A stretch of DNA of 64,000 nucleotides, taken from Kyrpidia tusciae DSM 2912 (lineage in GTDB: Bacteria > Bacillota > Bacilli > Kyrpidiales > Kyrpidiaceae). The notes below the pieces were generated by a model. The model was not told the origin of the DNA. It was given only the letters and a program-made list of their open reading frames with translations, and did not search any database. Shown here in pieces: positions 34,651 to 45,772 of the stretch. The DNA lies in contig NC_014098.1 of assembly GCF_000092905.1 (NCBI RefSeq), forward strand, positions 2,170,001 to 2,234,000, written 5' to 3'. Positions within the stretch are counted from its first letter, which is position 1. Each line of letters begins with the position of its first letter. A program made the translations under genes and the position numbers.

Positions 34651-37047
34651 CTATTTCAATTCCAATAAACGGTAGAGCACCACGGCCGCCTGGGCCCGGG
34701 TGGCTGGATCATCCGGCAGGAACTTGCCGTCAGATCCCCGCATCAGGCCCAATCCCGTCACCACCGCCGCATCGGCCAAATCGCGCTCCGAACGTCCCTT
34801 CATATCGGAATACGGATTTTGAAAAATCCCCGCCACCTTTGTAAGATCCTGGTATCCCCGCTCCCGCACCACCATGTCGGCCATCGCGATCCGGGTCACC
34901 GGCTCATCCGGATGGAACTGCTTTCCGGCATCGATCCACCCCCGCTGGAGAGCCCACTCGATGTATGGATAATCCGGATGGTTCGAAGGCACGTCTTCGA
35001 AACTCGGTGTCACCGGCGTGGGTCCGCCGTAAGGAGACACCGCCCTCATCAGGGCCGCCACAAAGTCTCCCCGGGTCATGGGTTGATCCGGCTCCACCTT
35101 CCCGTTTATGGGCTTCAGAATCCCCGCCTGAAGCAGAGCGGTCAACTCCTTCTCGGCCCAGTGGCCGCGGATCTCACTTAGATCGATGGGAGCGGCGCCC
35201 TCGCCGAAGGGCTGAAGCCATTGGCCGCTGAGGGCGTCCCATCCCAGAAGCGGTGTGTCGCTGACGGGCAGATAGACCAAACGCACAGCCCCGGGTTGAC
35301 CATTCGGCTGCATCAATTGGACGTAGGCCAAAGTCATGCGAATCGTGTTCAGGTAGGCCTCCCGGGCCTGCAGGCTCGGTTTGGGCTGCCCTGCCGGATA
35401 GTTGATGGCCATGCCGGGATCATCGGCAAACCGGGCGTAGTAATTCGTCACCCGTCCAGTGGTTTTGTCCACGGACACGCTGACATTGGAAAGGTCGTCG
35501 ATCACCCCTTGGTGCAGGTGCAGGACATTGACCACATAGTTTTTGGACACCGGTGGTTTTACAATCGCCGGTCCAGCGGGAATCATGGGACCCGCCAGGG
35601 ATTTATCGAACAGAATGGGACCGTCCTGGGGCTGATCTCCGGGGACCACCAACGTCCCCAAGCGGTTCGGCAAAACCCGCTTTAGAAAATCGATCGCCGC
35701 CTGCCTGGCCTGATCCCGGGTCACCGCCGGGGAACTCTCCTGAGCCGGTTCGCGGAGGGGCATGGGGAGTCCGCTGTTGAAAGACACCACCTCGCCGCTC
35801 ATGGCGTCCACCCCCACATTCACCGTCCGGTTGTCCCCCTCACTGAAGGTGAAGGACCAGGTGGGGTGTTGACCCGTTCCCCCGTCATTGAGATTGCTGG
35901 TGACAAGAGTGGCCGATGTGGACACCTGGGAGAGAGAGCGGGCCACCTGTTCTGCCGCGCGTTCATCCAAGGGATTGGCAAAAAACGTCGGAACCTGAGG
36001 CCCGCCCGGCATGAGCGGCACCAAGGACGGGGCGTCCGGAACGACCGCCGGGTTGCCGTTGCTGTCGATCCACTGCCCCCTGGACGCATCCAAAACCAGG
36101 GGACTCCCCGCATAACCCAGGCCCGGCGTCACCGGGGAAACCGGCACATTGGCCAGGTACACCATGCGAACCTGGGCCACACCTACCCACTTGCTCGGAT
36201 CCGGTATGTAATGGGCGCTGACCTGCAGGGTGTTGGCCAAGGTCGCATCGGCTTGCCCCTGACCCAGGGCCGGTTTGCTGTCAGGAAACAGGACATTGGT
36301 CGACCAAACAAAATCATAGGCATTCAGTTCGCCGTCGGTGCCGACCACCACCCGGAAACCGTTGGAGGGAAAGGGGACCCCCTCCTGAACTCTCGCAAAG
36401 GCAAAAACGTATCCCGTCACGCCCCGGGGCCCCATGATGTCCTGAGCCGGCCACGGCGTTATGTGCTGGGCTTCCACAGGTTGAAGCCGTTTCACCAGGT
36501 CCAGGGCCGTTTGCCGAGCCTGATCCCGGGTTACAGTCGGCGGAAAGACCGGATCCTTTCCCGTCCACTGCTGATAAGAAAGGATCGCCCCCGTGTCCGC
36601 ATCCACAGCGGCACTGTAACTCTCCCCTGGCCCCCCTTGACCAGGGGCAGCCTGCCAACTGAGATTCCACCGACGCCGGCCATCCGGGGCTCCGGACATA
36701 AACGAGTAATTGAACGTCATGTCCGGGGTGATGTGAAGCTGGAAAGTATCGATGACTTTCTGCTTCGCCATCTCCACAGACACCCGGAGAACCGCCGGCG
36801 GTGCCTGAACCGTTCCCCCGGGCGCCGGCAAACCCACGCCCCCGGGCGTTCCGAGCATCGACAGATCCGCTGCCCCTTGGGGCGCCGGTGAGGCCACCGC
36901 CCCCAGCGCAACCGATGTTGATGTTTCACCCTGCCCTTGGCCGGGCGCCCCCGAACCGGCTGCCCAAGCCGGGAGCGCCGGCCCCGTCAACAAGGCCGCC
37001 ACGCTCAGAGGCATGAGAACCCCTTTCTTGATCGCACTGTGATTCAT
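34651..37047 (-). CDS. Secreted SLH-domain protein with YcdB/YcdC-type repeats
   Basis: A 798-residue surface protein. Residues 1-29 are a signal peptide (VLMPLSVAALLTGPALPAWA). A Gly/Gln/Ser-rich linker is followed by two copies of a PepSY/YcdB-like unit, each opening with TRDQARQ-A, near 175 and 450, and by a third degenerate repeat. The last 180 residues hold three SLH domains (EIRGHWAEKELTALLQAGIL; FEDVPSNHPDYPYIEWALQR; FLPDDPATRAQAAVVLYRLL), which bind pyruvylated secondary cell-wall polymer. Related proteins are secreted with unknown enzymatic role. GAGGGGG lies about ten bases before the ATG. Confidence 0.87.
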   Translation of the reverse strand: MNHSAIKKGVLMPLSVAALLTGPALPAWAAGSGAPGQGQGETSTSVALGAVASPAPQGAADLSMLGTPGGVGLPAPGGTVQAPPAVLRVSVEMAKQKVIDTFQLHITPDMTFNYSFMSGAPDGRRRWNLSWQAAPGQGGPGESYSAAVDADTGAILSYQQWTGKDPVFPPTVTRDQARQTALDLVKRLQPVEAQHITPWPAQDIMGPRGVTGYVFAFARVQEGVPFPSNGFRVVVGTDGELNAYDFVWSTNVLFPDSKPALGQGQADATLANTLQVSAHYIPDPSKWVGVAQVRMVYLANVPVSPVTPGLGYAGSPLVLDASRGQWIDSNGNPAVVPDAPSLVPLMPGGPQVPTFFANPLDERAAEQVARSLSQVSTSATLVTSNLNDGGTGQHPTWSFTFSEGDNRTVNVGVDAMSGEVVSFNSGLPMPLREPAQESSPAVTRDQARQAAIDFLKRVLPNRLGTLVVPGDQPQDGPILFDKSLAGPMIPAGPAIVKPPVSKNYVVNVLHLHQGVIDDLSNVSVSVDKTTGRVTNYYARFADDPGMAINYPAGQPKPSLQAREAYLNTIRMTLAYVQLMQPNGQPGAVRLVYLPVSDTPLLGWDALSGQWLQPFGEGAAPIDLSEIRGHWAEKELTALLQAGILKPINGKVEPDQPMTRGDFVAALMRAVSPYGGPTPVTPSFEDVPSNHPDYPYIEWALQRGWIDAGKQFHPDEPVTRIAMADMVVRERGYQDLTKVAGIFQNPYSDMKGRSERDLADAAVVTGLGLMRGSDGKFLPDDPATRAQAAVVLYRLLELK

Positions 37048-37239
37048 CTCTCTGCGTTCCCCCTCGCCCGCTGCGGCATAAGAACCCTATCTCTATCATA
37101 CTGGCACTGGCCTCGCAAAATAAATACCCGTTTTCGCCAGAGATTGGCCCTGGGGGGTGCAGTTGCGCTTTTTGAATCGTTCACCCTTCCAGAGCGAACA
37201 TGGACATCCTCGTCACTCTAACGTCTAGCATTTTCCTGC

Positions 37240-37269
37240 TTTACAAACCCTTCATTTTGTGACAAAATG
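37240..37269 (+). promoter_or_regulatory. Promoter and palindrome for the small membrane protein
   Basis: TTTACA (37240-37245), a 17-base spacer and CAAAAT (37263-37268). A perfect palindrome CATTTTG-TGA-CAAAATG (37253-37269) covers the -10, which suggests repression. The remaining 37048-37239 holds only the weak upstream region of the SLH gene (a TATGAT on the minus strand near 37100). Confidence 0.55.
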
Positions 37270-37297
37270 GTGTCAAACCTCGGAAGAAGGTGGGGAC

Positions 37298-37405
37298 ATG
37301 AAAGCGCTGCGTTCCATCGCCATCGGAGTATTCGCCGGTTTGTTCGCCGTCGTCACTCTGGTTGCTCTTCCGGTTCTTTTGATCGTCAGCGACTTCACCT
37401 TCTAG
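37298..37405 (+). CDS. 35-residue single-span membrane microprotein
   Basis: The frame encodes MKALRSIAIGVFAGLFAVVT and ends LIVSDFTF. It has a short basic start and one hydrophobic span of about 24 residues with no polar residue. AAGGTGG lies a few bases before the ATG, a promoter and palindrome lie upstream. I do not recognise the family. Such small proteins may sit as regulators of membrane complexes, but nothing here tells which. Confidence 0.5.
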   Translation: MKALRSIAIGVFAGLFAVVTLVALPVLLIVSDFTF

Positions 37406-37432
37406 TCCAAGCCATGGAATGACGTCGACACC

Positions 37433-37471
37433 AAAAGAGGGCGTCCGCGGGATTTCTTCCCGCCGACGCCC
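37433..37471 (-). terminator. Terminator of the car-arg operon
   Basis: On the minus strand, GGGCGTC-G-GCGGG, a seven-base loop, and CCCGC-G-GACGCCC are followed by TCTTTTGG. It lies about 30 bases after the argH stop. Confidence 0.72.
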
Positions 37472-37501
37472 CCTGAGATGCCGGTCCGACTGAACCAAGG
37501 C

Positions 37502-38920
37502 TCATCCCTTGTCCGCCCTCGCAAGATTTCCATTCCCGTGTTCCGACCAGTCTTCCAGCCATTCCCGCGCTCGCTGAAGTTGTGCCTTCACCGCTTCCGT
37601 CCCGGTGCCGCCCCGCACATTCCGGGCGTCCACAACACGCCGAGGATCCAGCACCTCAAAGACGTCCTCTTCAAACAAGGGCGAAAAGGTTCGGTACTCC
37701 GCCAGGGTGAGGTCTTTGAGAAAACAGGACCGCTCCACACAGTGGAGGACCAATTTGCCGATGGCCTCGTGGGCCTGGCGAAAGGGCAGCCCTTTGCGCA
37801 CGAGGTAATCGGCGAGATCGGTGGCGCCCGAGAAATCCTCGGCCACCACCGTCGCGAGCCGGTCCCGGCGCACCTCCAGGGTGCGGATCAGCCCGGCAAA
37901 CAGGGCCAAGGCGCCCTTGAGGGTATCCACGGTGTCGAACATGCCCTCTTTGTCTTCCTGGAGGTCCTTGTTATATGCCAGAGGCAGCCCTTTCATCACC
38001 ATCAACAGCCCCACCAGGTGGCCGACCACCCGGCCGGTTTTTCCCCGGACCAACTCCGGCACATCGGGGTTTTTCTTTTGGGGCATGATGCTCGATCCCG
38101 TACAGTAGGCGTCATCCAGCTCGATAAACCCAAACTCCGCCGAAGACCACAGAATGAACTCCTCGCTCATCCGGGACAGATGCACCATGAGGATCGAGGC
38201 CGCCGCCAGAAACTCGAGGATAAAATCCCGGTCGCTCACGGCGTCCATACTGTTTTCGTACAACCGGGAAAATCCGAGTTCCCTGGCCACCCATTCCCGG
38301 TCGATGGGAAAGGTCGTCCCGGCCAGCGCCCCGGCCCCCAGCGGCATCATGTCCACCCGCCGGCGGGCGTCCCGGAGCCGTTCCGCATCCCGGGCGAACA
38401 TCCAAAAATACGCAGCCAAATGGTGGGCCAACAATACGGGTTGGGCGCGTTGGAGATGCGTATAACCCGGGATCATCACGTCGATATAGGTTTCCGCCGC
38501 CTCGAGCAGGGCCCGCTGGAGGTCGGTGAGAAGCTCCCCGATCTCGTCGATCTCCCGGCGCAGGTAGAGATGCATATCCAAGGCCACCTGGTCGTTCCGG
38601 CTTCGGCCGGTGTGCAATTTCCCTCCCACCGGCCCGATGAGATCGATCAAGTGTTTCTCCAGGTTCATGTGGACATCTTCCTGGGCCACGTCGAAGGTCA
38701 GGGTACCGGCCTCCAGGCGGCGGCGGAGCTCCTCAAGCCCTTCGGCGATCTTCTCCACGTCTTCTTGGGGGAGAATGCCACACCGGCCGAGCATCTTCAC
38801 ATGGGCGAGACTGCCTTCCAGGTCTTCTTTCGCCAGACGCCGGTCAAAACCGATGGAGGCCGTGTAGGCCTCCACCAACTCGTTCGTGGGTTTCGTAAAC
38901 CGTCCGCCCCAAAGCTTCAC
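37502..38920 (-). CDS. argH: Argininosuccinate lyase
   Basis: A 472-residue fumarase/aspartase-family lyase producing arginine and fumarate. It opens [20 protein letters not shown], and has the family signature [16 protein letters not shown] (flexible loop with catalytic Ser), [19 protein letters not shown] and [18 protein letters not shown] with the catalytic His. The GTG at 38920 overlaps the argG TGA (GTGA), with GGGGGAG about eight bases upstream. It is the last gene of the unit. Confidence 0.95.
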   Translation of the reverse strand: MKLWGGRFTKPTNELVEAYTASIGFDRRLAKEDLEGSLAHVKMLGRCGILPQEDVEKIAEGLEELRRRLEAGTLTFDVAQEDVHMNLEKHLIDLIGPVGGKLHTGRSRNDQVALDMHLYLRREIDEIGELLTDLQRALLEAAETYIDVMIPGYTHLQRAQPVLLAHHLAAYFWMFARDAERLRDARRRVDMMPLGAGALAGTTFPIDREWVARELGFSRLYENSMDAVSDRDFILEFLAAASILMVHLSRMSEEFILWSSAEFGFIELDDAYCTGSSIMPQKKNPDVPELVRGKTGRVVGHLVGLLMVMKGLPLAYNKDLQEDKEGMFDTVDTLKGALALFAGLIRTLEVRRDRLATVVAEDFSGATDLADYLVRKGLPFRQAHEAIGKLVLHCVERSCFLKDLTLAEYRTFSPLFEEDVFEVLDPRRVVDARNVRGGTGTEAVKAQLQRAREWLEDWSEHGNGNLARADKG

Positions 38921-40194
38921 CGGACCGTCTCCCCCGCCTTCTCGGCCCCCGGGGCTACAGGCGCCCCCGCGGATGCGGCACCTTCCACACCGGCCGCCGA
39001 CCCCCGGTGCACCTGAGCGTACACTTTGGTGGGCAAGCCCCACAATTTGATGAATCCCTCCGCCGCATGATGATCAAAGGCATCCTCGGGGTTGTAGGTC
39101 GCCAATTTAAAATCATACAGCGACACCGGCGATCTCCGGGCCACCGCCTGGAACTGACCTTTGAACAGTTTCACCTTCACCTCTCCGGTCACCGTGCGCT
39201 GGGTCTCCCGGATAAAGGCATCCACCGCCTGCTTCAGCGCCGAAAACCACAGACCGTTGTATACGAGTTCGGTGTATTTTAACTCCAAAATCGGTTTAAA
39301 CTGGGCGACTTCCCGGGGCAGCGTGATCGTCTCCAACTCCTGATGGGCCCGGATCAGAATCAAGGCCGCCGGGGCCTCGTACACTTCCCGGGATTTGATC
39401 CCGATGAGCCGGTTCTCGACATGATCGATCCGCCCGACCCCGTGCCGGCCGCCGATCTGGTTCAGCCGGGCGATGAGGGTCACGAGATCCAGCCGCTCGC
39501 CGTCGAGCGCCACGGGCACCCCTTCTTCAAAGGCGATCACCACGTCTTCGGGCTCGTCCGGCGCGTCCTTGGGATTCACCGTCCAGTCAAAAGCTTCCTC
39601 GGGCGCCTCGGCCCAAGGATCTTCCAGCACCCCCGCCTCGCAGCTGCGGCCCCAGAGGTTGGCGTCGATGCTGAACGGATTGTCCGCCGTGACCGGAATC
39701 GGGATCCCGTGCTCCTTGGCGTAGCCGATCTCCTCGTCCCGGGACCAGGCCCACTCCCGCACCGGAGCGACGATCTTCAGATTCGGATTCAGAGCGGTCA
39801 CCGACACGTCGAACCGCACCTGGTCGTTCCCCTTGCCGGTGCAGCCGTGGGCCACCGCCACCGCCCCGACCCTCTCCGCCGTCTCCACCAGGTATTTTGA
39901 GATGAGCGGCCGGGACAGCGCCGCCGACAGGGGGTATTTGCCCTCGTACAGGGCGTTGGCCTGGAGACTCGGGAGGATGAACTCCCGGGCAAAAGTGTCC
40001 CGGGCGTCCACGACGTACGACTCCACCGCCCCCACTTTCAAGGCTTTTTCCCGCACAAAATCTAAATCTTTCCCTTCTCCCACGTCGAGGCACAGGGCCA
40101 CCACGTCGTATTCAAATTTCTCCTTGAGCCAGGCGATGGCCACGGAGGTGTCGAGCCCCCCGGAGTACGCCAACACGATCTTCGGCTTGCTCAT
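38917..40194 (-). CDS. argG: Argininosuccinate synthase
   Basis: A 425-residue ATP-dependent ligase that joins citrulline and aspartate. The N-terminal [20 protein letters not shown] is the ATP-pyrophosphatase loop; [15 protein letters not shown] and NPWGRS-like motif ([10 protein letters not shown]) follow. The C-terminus extends about 25 Ala/Gly-rich residues beyond the usual end. ArgR-box candidates and a promoter lie directly upstream, so argGH can also be transcribed separately from carAB-argF. Confidence 0.95.
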   Translation of the reverse strand: MSKPKIVLAYSGGLDTSVAIAWLKEKFEYDVVALCLDVGEGKDLDFVREKALKVGAVESYVVDARDTFAREFILPSLQANALYEGKYPLSAALSRPLISKYLVETAERVGAVAVAHGCTGKGNDQVRFDVSVTALNPNLKIVAPVREWAWSRDEEIGYAKEHGIPIPVTADNPFSIDANLWGRSCEAGVLEDPWAEAPEEAFDWTVNPKDAPDEPEDVVIAFEEGVPVALDGERLDLVTLIARLNQIGGRHGVGRIDHVENRLIGIKSREVYEAPAALILIRAHQELETITLPREVAQFKPILELKYTELVYNGLWFSALKQAVDAFIRETQRTVTGEVKVKLFKGQFQAVARRSPVSLYDFKLATYNPEDAFDHHAAEGFIKLWGLPTKVYAQVHRGSAAGVEGAASAGAPVAPGAEKAGETVR

Positions 40195-40229
40195 CTTCTC
40201 CTCGTCCCCGTTTCGTTAAAATATGTCCT

Positions 40230-40265
40230 TGAATGCATTATGCACGCAAAAGCATATTTATGCAA
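40230..40265 (-). promoter_or_regulatory. argG: Internal argGH promoter with ArgR-box candidates
   Basis: On the minus strand TTGCAT (40265-40260), a 17-base spacer and CATAAT (40242-40237). Two degenerate ARG-box-like elements, 40230-40244 (TGAATGCATTATGCA) and 40251-40264 (AGCATATTTATGCA), cover the -10 and -35, the same layout as at carA. The second overlaps the argF stop codon. Confidence 0.5.
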
Positions 40266-41214
40266 GCGGACCGGCCATGGTGGCCACCAGAATCGCCTTC
40301 TGAGCGTGCAGCCGGTTCTCCGCCTCGTCAAAAATCACCGAATGCGGCCCATCGATCACATCGGGGGCGACCTCTTCCCCCCGATGGGCGGGCAGGCAGT
40401 GCATAAACAGGTAATCCGGCGCCGCCCGGGCAACCAAGGCCGGTGTCACCTCAAACCCGGCAAAGGCGCGCAGCCGCTCTTCCCGCTCGGCCTCCTGGCC
40501 CATGCTGGCCCACACGTCCGTATAGATCACATCTGCCCCGGCCACCGCTTCCCGGGGGTCGTGCACCAGGCTCATCTCCGTCCCCGCCCGGGCCGCCAAC
40601 TCCTGGGCCCGGGCCGCCACCCCGGGGTCGCATTCGTAGCCCTGGGGGGTTGCCACCCGAAGGTTCATGCCGAACAGGGGCGCCCCCACCAGCCAGGAGT
40701 TGGCCATATTGTTGCCGTCCCCCACATAGGCCACCGTCACGCCCTCCAGGCGGCTTTTGTGCTCGAGGATCGTCATGGCATCGGCCAGTACCTGGCACGG
40801 GTGGTGCAGGTCGGTGAGGCCGTTGATCACCGGCACCGTGGCGTATTCCGCCAATTCCCGCACCGACTCGTGGCTGAAGGTCCGAATCATGATCCCATCC
40901 ACATACCGGGACAGCACCCGGGCCGTGTCCGGGATGGGTTCGCCCCGGCCGAGTTGGGTGTCGTGGGAGGCCAAGAACAGCGCGTGGCCCCCGAGCTGGA
41001 CCATCCCCACCTCGAAGGAGACCCTCGTGCGGGTGGAGGATTTTTCAAAAATCATCCCCAAAGTTTTCCCAGCCAAGGGCTGAACCCGTTCCCCGGCCTT
41101 TTGTTTCTCTTTCAACACCGCCGCCAACCGGAGCAAGCCCCGCAGCTCGTCCGAAGTAAAATCTGCCAGATCGAGAAAATCCCGCCCTCGCAGATCGATC
41201 GTCCCTTCCGCCAT
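40258..41214 (-). CDS. argF: Ornithine carbamoyltransferase
   Basis: A 318-residue enzyme making citrulline from ornithine and carbamoyl phosphate. Motifs are FEKSSTRTRVSFEVGMVQLG (carbamoyl-phosphate loop STRTR), HPCQVLADAMTI, the ornithine loop DVWASMGQE and FMHCLPAHRGEEV. GGGGAGGAGACGGGGAG precedes the ATG. About 130 bases separate it from carB with no promoter that I can support, so it is probably read from the car promoter. Confidence 0.95.
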   Translation of the reverse strand: MAEGTIDLRGRDFLDLADFTSDELRGLLRLAAVLKEKQKAGERVQPLAGKTLGMIFEKSSTRTRVSFEVGMVQLGGHALFLASHDTQLGRGEPIPDTARVLSRYVDGIMIRTFSHESVRELAEYATVPVINGLTDLHHPCQVLADAMTILEHKSRLEGVTVAYVGDGNNMANSWLVGAPLFGMNLRVATPQGYECDPGVAARAQELAARAGTEMSLVHDPREAVAGADVIYTDVWASMGQEAEREERLRAFAGFEVTPALVARAAPDYLFMHCLPAHRGEEVAPDVIDGPHSVIFDEAENRLHAQKAILVATMAGPLA

Positions 41215-41344
41215 CTCCCCGTCTCCTCCCCGTCATCTCTCTCGAACCACCCCGAGCCCGCAGCCGGGATACCCGAACCGCCGCAGCCAGATCCGCGCTC
41301 ACTTCACCATCGCCCAGGCCCCATGTCCATGCCGGCAGAGAGCA

Positions 41345-44300
41345 TCACTCCAAGGGCAGCACCCGGACGCCGGCCTCCCGGCGCCGGGCCCGCAGACCCT
41401 CCACCAGGGCCCGGACCGTATCTCCCGCCGTCAGGCAAGAGACCCGCATCTCCACCGTCATCCGCCGGAGCGCAAAACCGAACCGCTGGGCGTCCTGGCC
41501 GTGGGTAGGCAAATTGATGACGAGCCCCACCCGGCCGGAGCGCAACAGATCCGCCACCGCCTCTGCGTTTTTCTCCACCCGCCGAACCGGGACCCCCCGC
41601 TGTTCCAGGGCGGCCGCCGTACCCGGCGTGGCGTACAGGGTGTACCCGAGCTCCGCCAGAGCCACCAGATCGTCCATCACCCGGGGCTTTTCCCGATCGC
41701 TCACCGAGCCAAACACCCCGCCGCCATCCGGCACCTGGATTCCCGCTGCGCTGAAAGCCTTTTCCAGGGCTTCCCCAAAACTTTCCCCGACCCCCAGGAC
41801 CTCCCCGGTGGATTTCATCTCCGGTCCGAGGTGAATATCCAAGCCGGACATTTTGGAGAAGGAGAAGACCGGAGCCTTGACCACCACCCGGGGGCCGCGG
41901 GGGCGAAGCCCGGTCCCCCAGCCGAGTTTGCTGAGTCGCTCCCCCTGCTGTACCCGCACCGCCAATTCCACCATGGGCACGCCGGTGACTTTGCTCAGAA
42001 TCGGGACTGTCCGGGATGCCCGGGGATTGACCTCGAGCACGTACACCGTCCCGTCCAGAATCACAAATTGAATGTTCATCAGTCCCACGATCCCCAGTGC
42101 CCGGGCGATCTGCTCTGTCACCCGGATCATCTGGGCCCGTTCGTCCTGGGTCAGGGTCTGGTCCGGATAGACGGCCATGCTGTCCCCGGAATGCACACCG
42201 GCGCGCTCGATGTGCTCAAAAATCCCGGGGATGAGGACGTCCCGTCCGTCGGAGATCGCGTCCACCTCCACCTCTTTCCCAGGCAGGTAGTGATCCACCA
42301 ACACCGGATGGTCCGGGGTGACCCGGGCGGCCCGGGACATGTACGCCTCCAGCTCCTGGACGTTCCAACACACTTCCATCGCCCGGCCGCCGATCACATA
42401 AGACGGCCGAACCACCACCGGGTATCCCACCGCCTCGGCGATCGCCCTAGCCCCCGGGACATCGAAGGCCGTCCCGCCCCGGGTCTGGGGGATCTCCAGC
42501 TGGTCCAGGAGTTGGCGGAACCGCTCCCGGTCCTCGGCCGCATCCAGAGCTTCCACCGGGGTGCCGCAGACCGACACGCCGTACTCGGCCAACTCCGCCG
42601 CCAGATTGATGGCCGTCTGACCGCCGAACTGGACGTAGACCTGATCGATCCCCTCCCGCTCGATGACGTTCAGCACATCTTCGGCGGTCAGGGGTTCAAA
42701 ATACAGCCGGTCCGCCGTGTCAAAATCTGTGGACACCGTCTCGGGGTTGTTGTTGATGATCACCGTCTCGAACCCCAGCCGCCGCAGCGCCCACACGGCG
42801 TGGACGGAACAGTAGTCGAATTCGATCCCCTGGCCGATGCGAATCGGCCCGGACCCGAGGACCAGCGCCTTGGGACCCGCCCCTCCGCGCACCTCGTCCT
42901 CGCCCCGGTATGTGGAATAATAATAGGGCGTCCGGGAGGCGAACTCCGCCGCGCAAGTGTCCACCACGAGGTAGCTGGGCCGGATCCCCCAAGCGGTTCT
43001 TCGCCGGCGCACCTCCTGAACGTCCAGTCCCGTCAATTCCGCAATTCGCCGGTCAGAGAATCCCATTGTCTTCCAGATCCGCGCCCGCTCCGGCGAGGTG
43101 AATCCCTCCCGGAGCATCTGCTCCTCCTCATCGAGGATGGCGCGGATTTTCCACAAGAACCACGGGTCGATCCCCGTCCAGGCCGCCACCTCATCCACGG
43201 GGTGCCCCCGCCGGAGGGCTTCCGCCACGTCAAAAATCCGCCGGTCATCGGGCTCCCCCGCCAGGCGCTGTCGCAACTCGCCGTCAGACCACTGGTCTCC
43301 GTCGGGCCACGCCAGGCCCTCCACCCCGATGTCCAGGGAGCGGACCGCCTTTTGCAGCGCCGCCTCAAAGGTGCGGTCCAGGGCCATCACCTCGCCGGTG
43401 GCTTTCATCTGCGTCCCCAGCCGCCGGTCGGCCTGGGGGAATTTATCGAAGGGCCAGCGGGGAATCTTCACCACCACATAATCCAGCGCCGGCTCGAAAC
43501 TCGCGTAGGTGGTCCCGGTCACCGGGTTTACAATTTCATCCAGGCGCTTGCCCACCGCGATTTTCGCCGCGATCTTGGCGATGGGATAGCCCGTCGCCTT
43601 GGAGGCCAGGGCGCTGGACCGGCTCACCCGGGGGTTGACCTCGATCACATAATATCGTTCACTGTGAGGATCCAGGGCGAACTGCACGTTGCACCCGCCT
43701 TCGATCTCCAGGGCGTCGATAATCCGCAGGGCGGCACTGCGCAACATTTGGTATTCCCGGTCGGTCAGGGTTTGGGACGGGGCCACCACGATGCTGTCCC
43801 CGGTGTGGACCCCCACCGGATCGAGATTTTCCATGTTGCACACGGTGATGCACGTGCCGGCGCCGTCTCGCATCACTTCATATTCAATCTCTTTCCAACC
43901 CCGAATGCTTCGCTCCACCAGCACCTGGCCGATGGGGCTCTGGCGCAGGCCCCGCATCAGGATCGCCTTGAACTCCTCCAGGGTCTCGGCGATTCCCCCT
44001 CCGGTGCCCCCCAGGGTGTACGCCGGCCGGAGGATCACCGGGAGGCCGATCTGCTCGATAAAAGCCATGCCTTCTTCCATATTGTGGACAATGGCGCTTT
44101 CGGGCACCGGTTCGCCGATCCGCTCCATCGTTTCTTTGAAAAGCTCCCGGTCCTCCGCCTTTTGGATCGACGCCAGCGGCGTCCCCAGGAGGCGCACGCC
44201 GTAGCGGTCCAGCACGCCCCGCTCCGCCAGGGCCACCGCCAGATTCAAGCCGGTCTGGCCCCCGAGAGTGGGGAGGAGGCCGTCCGGGCGCTCCTTGGCG

Positions 44301-44587
44301 ATGATGGCTTCCAGAGACTCGGGCGTAAGGGGTTCCAGGTACACCACGTCGGCCATATCCAGGTCGGTCATGATGGTGGCCGGGTTGCTGTTGACAAGAA
44401 TCACCCGGTAGCCCTCTTCCCGCAGGGCTTTGCACGCCTGGGTACCCGCGTAATCGAATTCCGCCGCCTGGCCGATGATAATGGGGCCGGACCCGATGAC
44501 CAGGATCCGGCTTGGGGATGGCTTCTCCGTCTCCGGCTGCGGACCGGCGGACGCCGTCTGCAGCACAGCCTGTGCGTCACCCGGCAT
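41345..44587 (-). CDS. carB: Carbamoyl-phosphate synthase large subunit
   Basis: A 1080-residue enzyme with two ATP-grasp halves, each starting with a Gly-rich pre-grasp motif ([19 protein letters not shown] and [18 protein letters not shown]). A central oligomerisation region (about 400-550) and a C-terminal MGS-like allosteric domain (about 940-1075) complete it. The start overlaps carA by 11 bases. Its linkage to argFGH and the ArgR boxes point to an arginine-specific synthase rather than the pyrimidine enzyme. Confidence 0.95.
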   Translation of the reverse strand: MPGDAQAVLQTASAGPQPETEKPSPSRILVIGSGPIIIGQAAEFDYAGTQACKALREEGYRVILVNSNPATIMTDLDMADVVYLEPLTPESLEAIIAKERPDGLLPTLGGQTGLNLAVALAERGVLDRYGVRLLGTPLASIQKAEDRELFKETMERIGEPVPESAIVHNMEEGMAFIEQIGLPVILRPAYTLGGTGGGIAETLEEFKAILMRGLRQSPIGQVLVERSIRGWKEIEYEVMRDGAGTCITVCNMENLDPVGVHTGDSIVVAPSQTLTDREYQMLRSAALRIIDALEIEGGCNVQFALDPHSERYYVIEVNPRVSRSSALASKATGYPIAKIAAKIAVGKRLDEIVNPVTGTTYASFEPALDYVVVKIPRWPFDKFPQADRRLGTQMKATGEVMALDRTFEAALQKAVRSLDIGVEGLAWPDGDQWSDGELRQRLAGEPDDRRIFDVAEALRRGHPVDEVAAWTGIDPWFLWKIRAILDEEEQMLREGFTSPERARIWKTMGFSDRRIAELTGLDVQEVRRRRTAWGIRPSYLVVDTCAAEFASRTPYYYSTYRGEDEVRGGAGPKALVLGSGPIRIGQGIEFDYCSVHAVWALRRLGFETVIINNNPETVSTDFDTADRLYFEPLTAEDVLNVIEREGIDQVYVQFGGQTAINLAAELAEYGVSVCGTPVEALDAAEDRERFRQLLDQLEIPQTRGGTAFDVPGARAIAEAVGYPVVVRPSYVIGGRAMEVCWNVQELEAYMSRAARVTPDHPVLVDHYLPGKEVEVDAISDGRDVLIPGIFEHIERAGVHSGDSMAVYPDQTLTQDERAQMIRVTEQIARALGIVGLMNIQFVILDGTVYVLEVNPRASRTVPILSKVTGVPMVELAVRVQQGERLSKLGWGTGLRPRGPRVVVKAPVFSFSKMSGLDIHLGPEMKSTGEVLGVGESFGEALEKAFSAAGIQVPDGGGVFGSVSDREKPRVMDDLVALAELGYTLYATPGTAAALEQRGVPVRRVEKNAEAVADLLRSGRVGLVINLPTHGQDAQRFGFALRRMTVEMRVSCLTAGDTVRALVEGLRARRREAGVRVLPLE

Positions 44588-45728
44588 AAATGGCGTGTAC
44601 CCCCTTGCCTTCTTCCATCAAAGCGATGAATTGCTCGAATAAGTAAAAAGAATCCGCAGGGCCGGGATGGGCCTCGGGGTGGTACTGCACCGAAAAGACC
44701 GGCAGCCGGCGATGCCGAAGTCCTTCCACCGTTCCGTCGTTGACGTGTCGGTGGGTCACTTCCAGGTCGTCGGGCCAACCGTCCTCGGCCAGGGTATACC
44801 CGTGATTCTGCGGGGTGATCCACACCCGGCCCGAGCGGAGATCCTTCACCGGATGGTTGCTCCCCCTGTGGCCGAATTTCAACTTCTCCACCTTCGCCCC
44901 GAAAGCGAGACCCAGGATCTGGTGCCCCAGGCAAATGCCAAAGGTGGGCCACCGCTCCGCCACCCGCCTGGCCTCCCGAGCCACCTCGGGCACATCCCGG
45001 GGATCGCCGGGGCCGTTGGATAACACCACCCCGTCCGGTTCCAGGGCGGCGATCTGATCGAAAGTATAGAAAGCCGGTGCCACCGTCACCCGACACCCGA
45101 GCTGTGCCAAGCTGTCGACGATGTGCCCTTTGGCTCCGAGATCCATCACCACCACGTGAAACAGTCCCGTCGGCGCAGCCGTATACGCCTCGGGCACCGT
45201 CACCCGCCGCACCCAGTCCCTGGGCAGGTCGGGAAAGTCCAGACCCGCACCCGGATCGCTGTACGGGACGCCCGGGTCGCCGCCGGCCGCTGCCCCGCTC
45301 TTCGCGCCTTCGTTGCTTCCACGGTCCGCCTCCGGCACGATCCAGCCTTTCATCGCTCCCTGCTCGCGGATGGTGCGCACCAGGGCCCGGGTGTCCACCC
45401 CGGTGAGGGCCGCCACCCCCTGTCTTCGCAGGTACGCGTCCACCGTCTCCCGAGAGGCGTGGTGGCTCGGCCGCTCGCACAACTCCGCCGTCACAAACCC
45501 GGACAACCACGGTTTTCGGGATTCAAAATCGGTCTCATTGATCCCGTAATTCCCGATGAGCGGATAGGTCATAGTTACGATCTGGCCCGCGTAGGAAGGA
45601 TCGGTGAGGATCTCCTGATATCCCGTCATCCCGGTGTTGAACACCACTTCCCCGTACCGGCGCTCGGGCCGCCCCAGCATCTCGCCGGTGAACACCCGGC
45701 CGTTCTCCAGGATCAAACTTCCCTTCAC
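44577..45728 (-). CDS. carA: Carbamoyl-phosphate synthase small subunit
   Basis: A 383-residue glutaminase subunit that channels ammonia to CarB. The N-terminal [18 protein letters not shown] and [20 protein letters not shown] are followed by the amidotransferase part with [15 protein letters not shown] (nucleophile Cys) and [14 protein letters not shown] (His-Glu). About 30 extra residues, Gly/Ala-rich, lie near 145-175 between the two domains. I chose the GTG at 45728 because GGAGGAG lies upstream; the ATG at 45761 lacks a ribosome site. Confidence 0.95.
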   Translation of the reverse strand: MKGSLILENGRVFTGEMLGRPERRYGEVVFNTGMTGYQEILTDPSYAGQIVTMTYPLIGNYGINETDFESRKPWLSGFVTAELCERPSHHASRETVDAYLRRQGVAALTGVDTRALVRTIREQGAMKGWIVPEADRGSNEGAKSGAAAGGDPGVPYSDPGAGLDFPDLPRDWVRRVTVPEAYTAAPTGLFHVVVMDLGAKGHIVDSLAQLGCRVTVAPAFYTFDQIAALEPDGVVLSNGPGDPRDVPEVAREARRVAERWPTFGICLGHQILGLAFGAKVEKLKFGHRGSNHPVKDLRSGRVWITPQNHGYTLAEDGWPDDLEVTHRHVNDGTVEGLRHRRLPVFSVQYHPEAHPGPADSFYLFEQFIALMEEGKGVHAIYAG

Positions 45729-45772
45729 CTCAGCCCTCTCCTCCCCCGTTTTTCGTCCCATCAGCAGTGTCG

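Noticed and set aside
41215-41344. Extra gene between argF and carB
   Set aside because: A short frame is open and has a GTG, but no ribosome site or family motif is seen; it runs out of frame into argF.
41501-44629. A 1042-codon plus-strand frame opposite carB
   Set aside because: It is an antisense shadow of carB caused by high GC at third positions; its product is His/Pro/Arg-rich, without any family motif, and carB is unmistakable.
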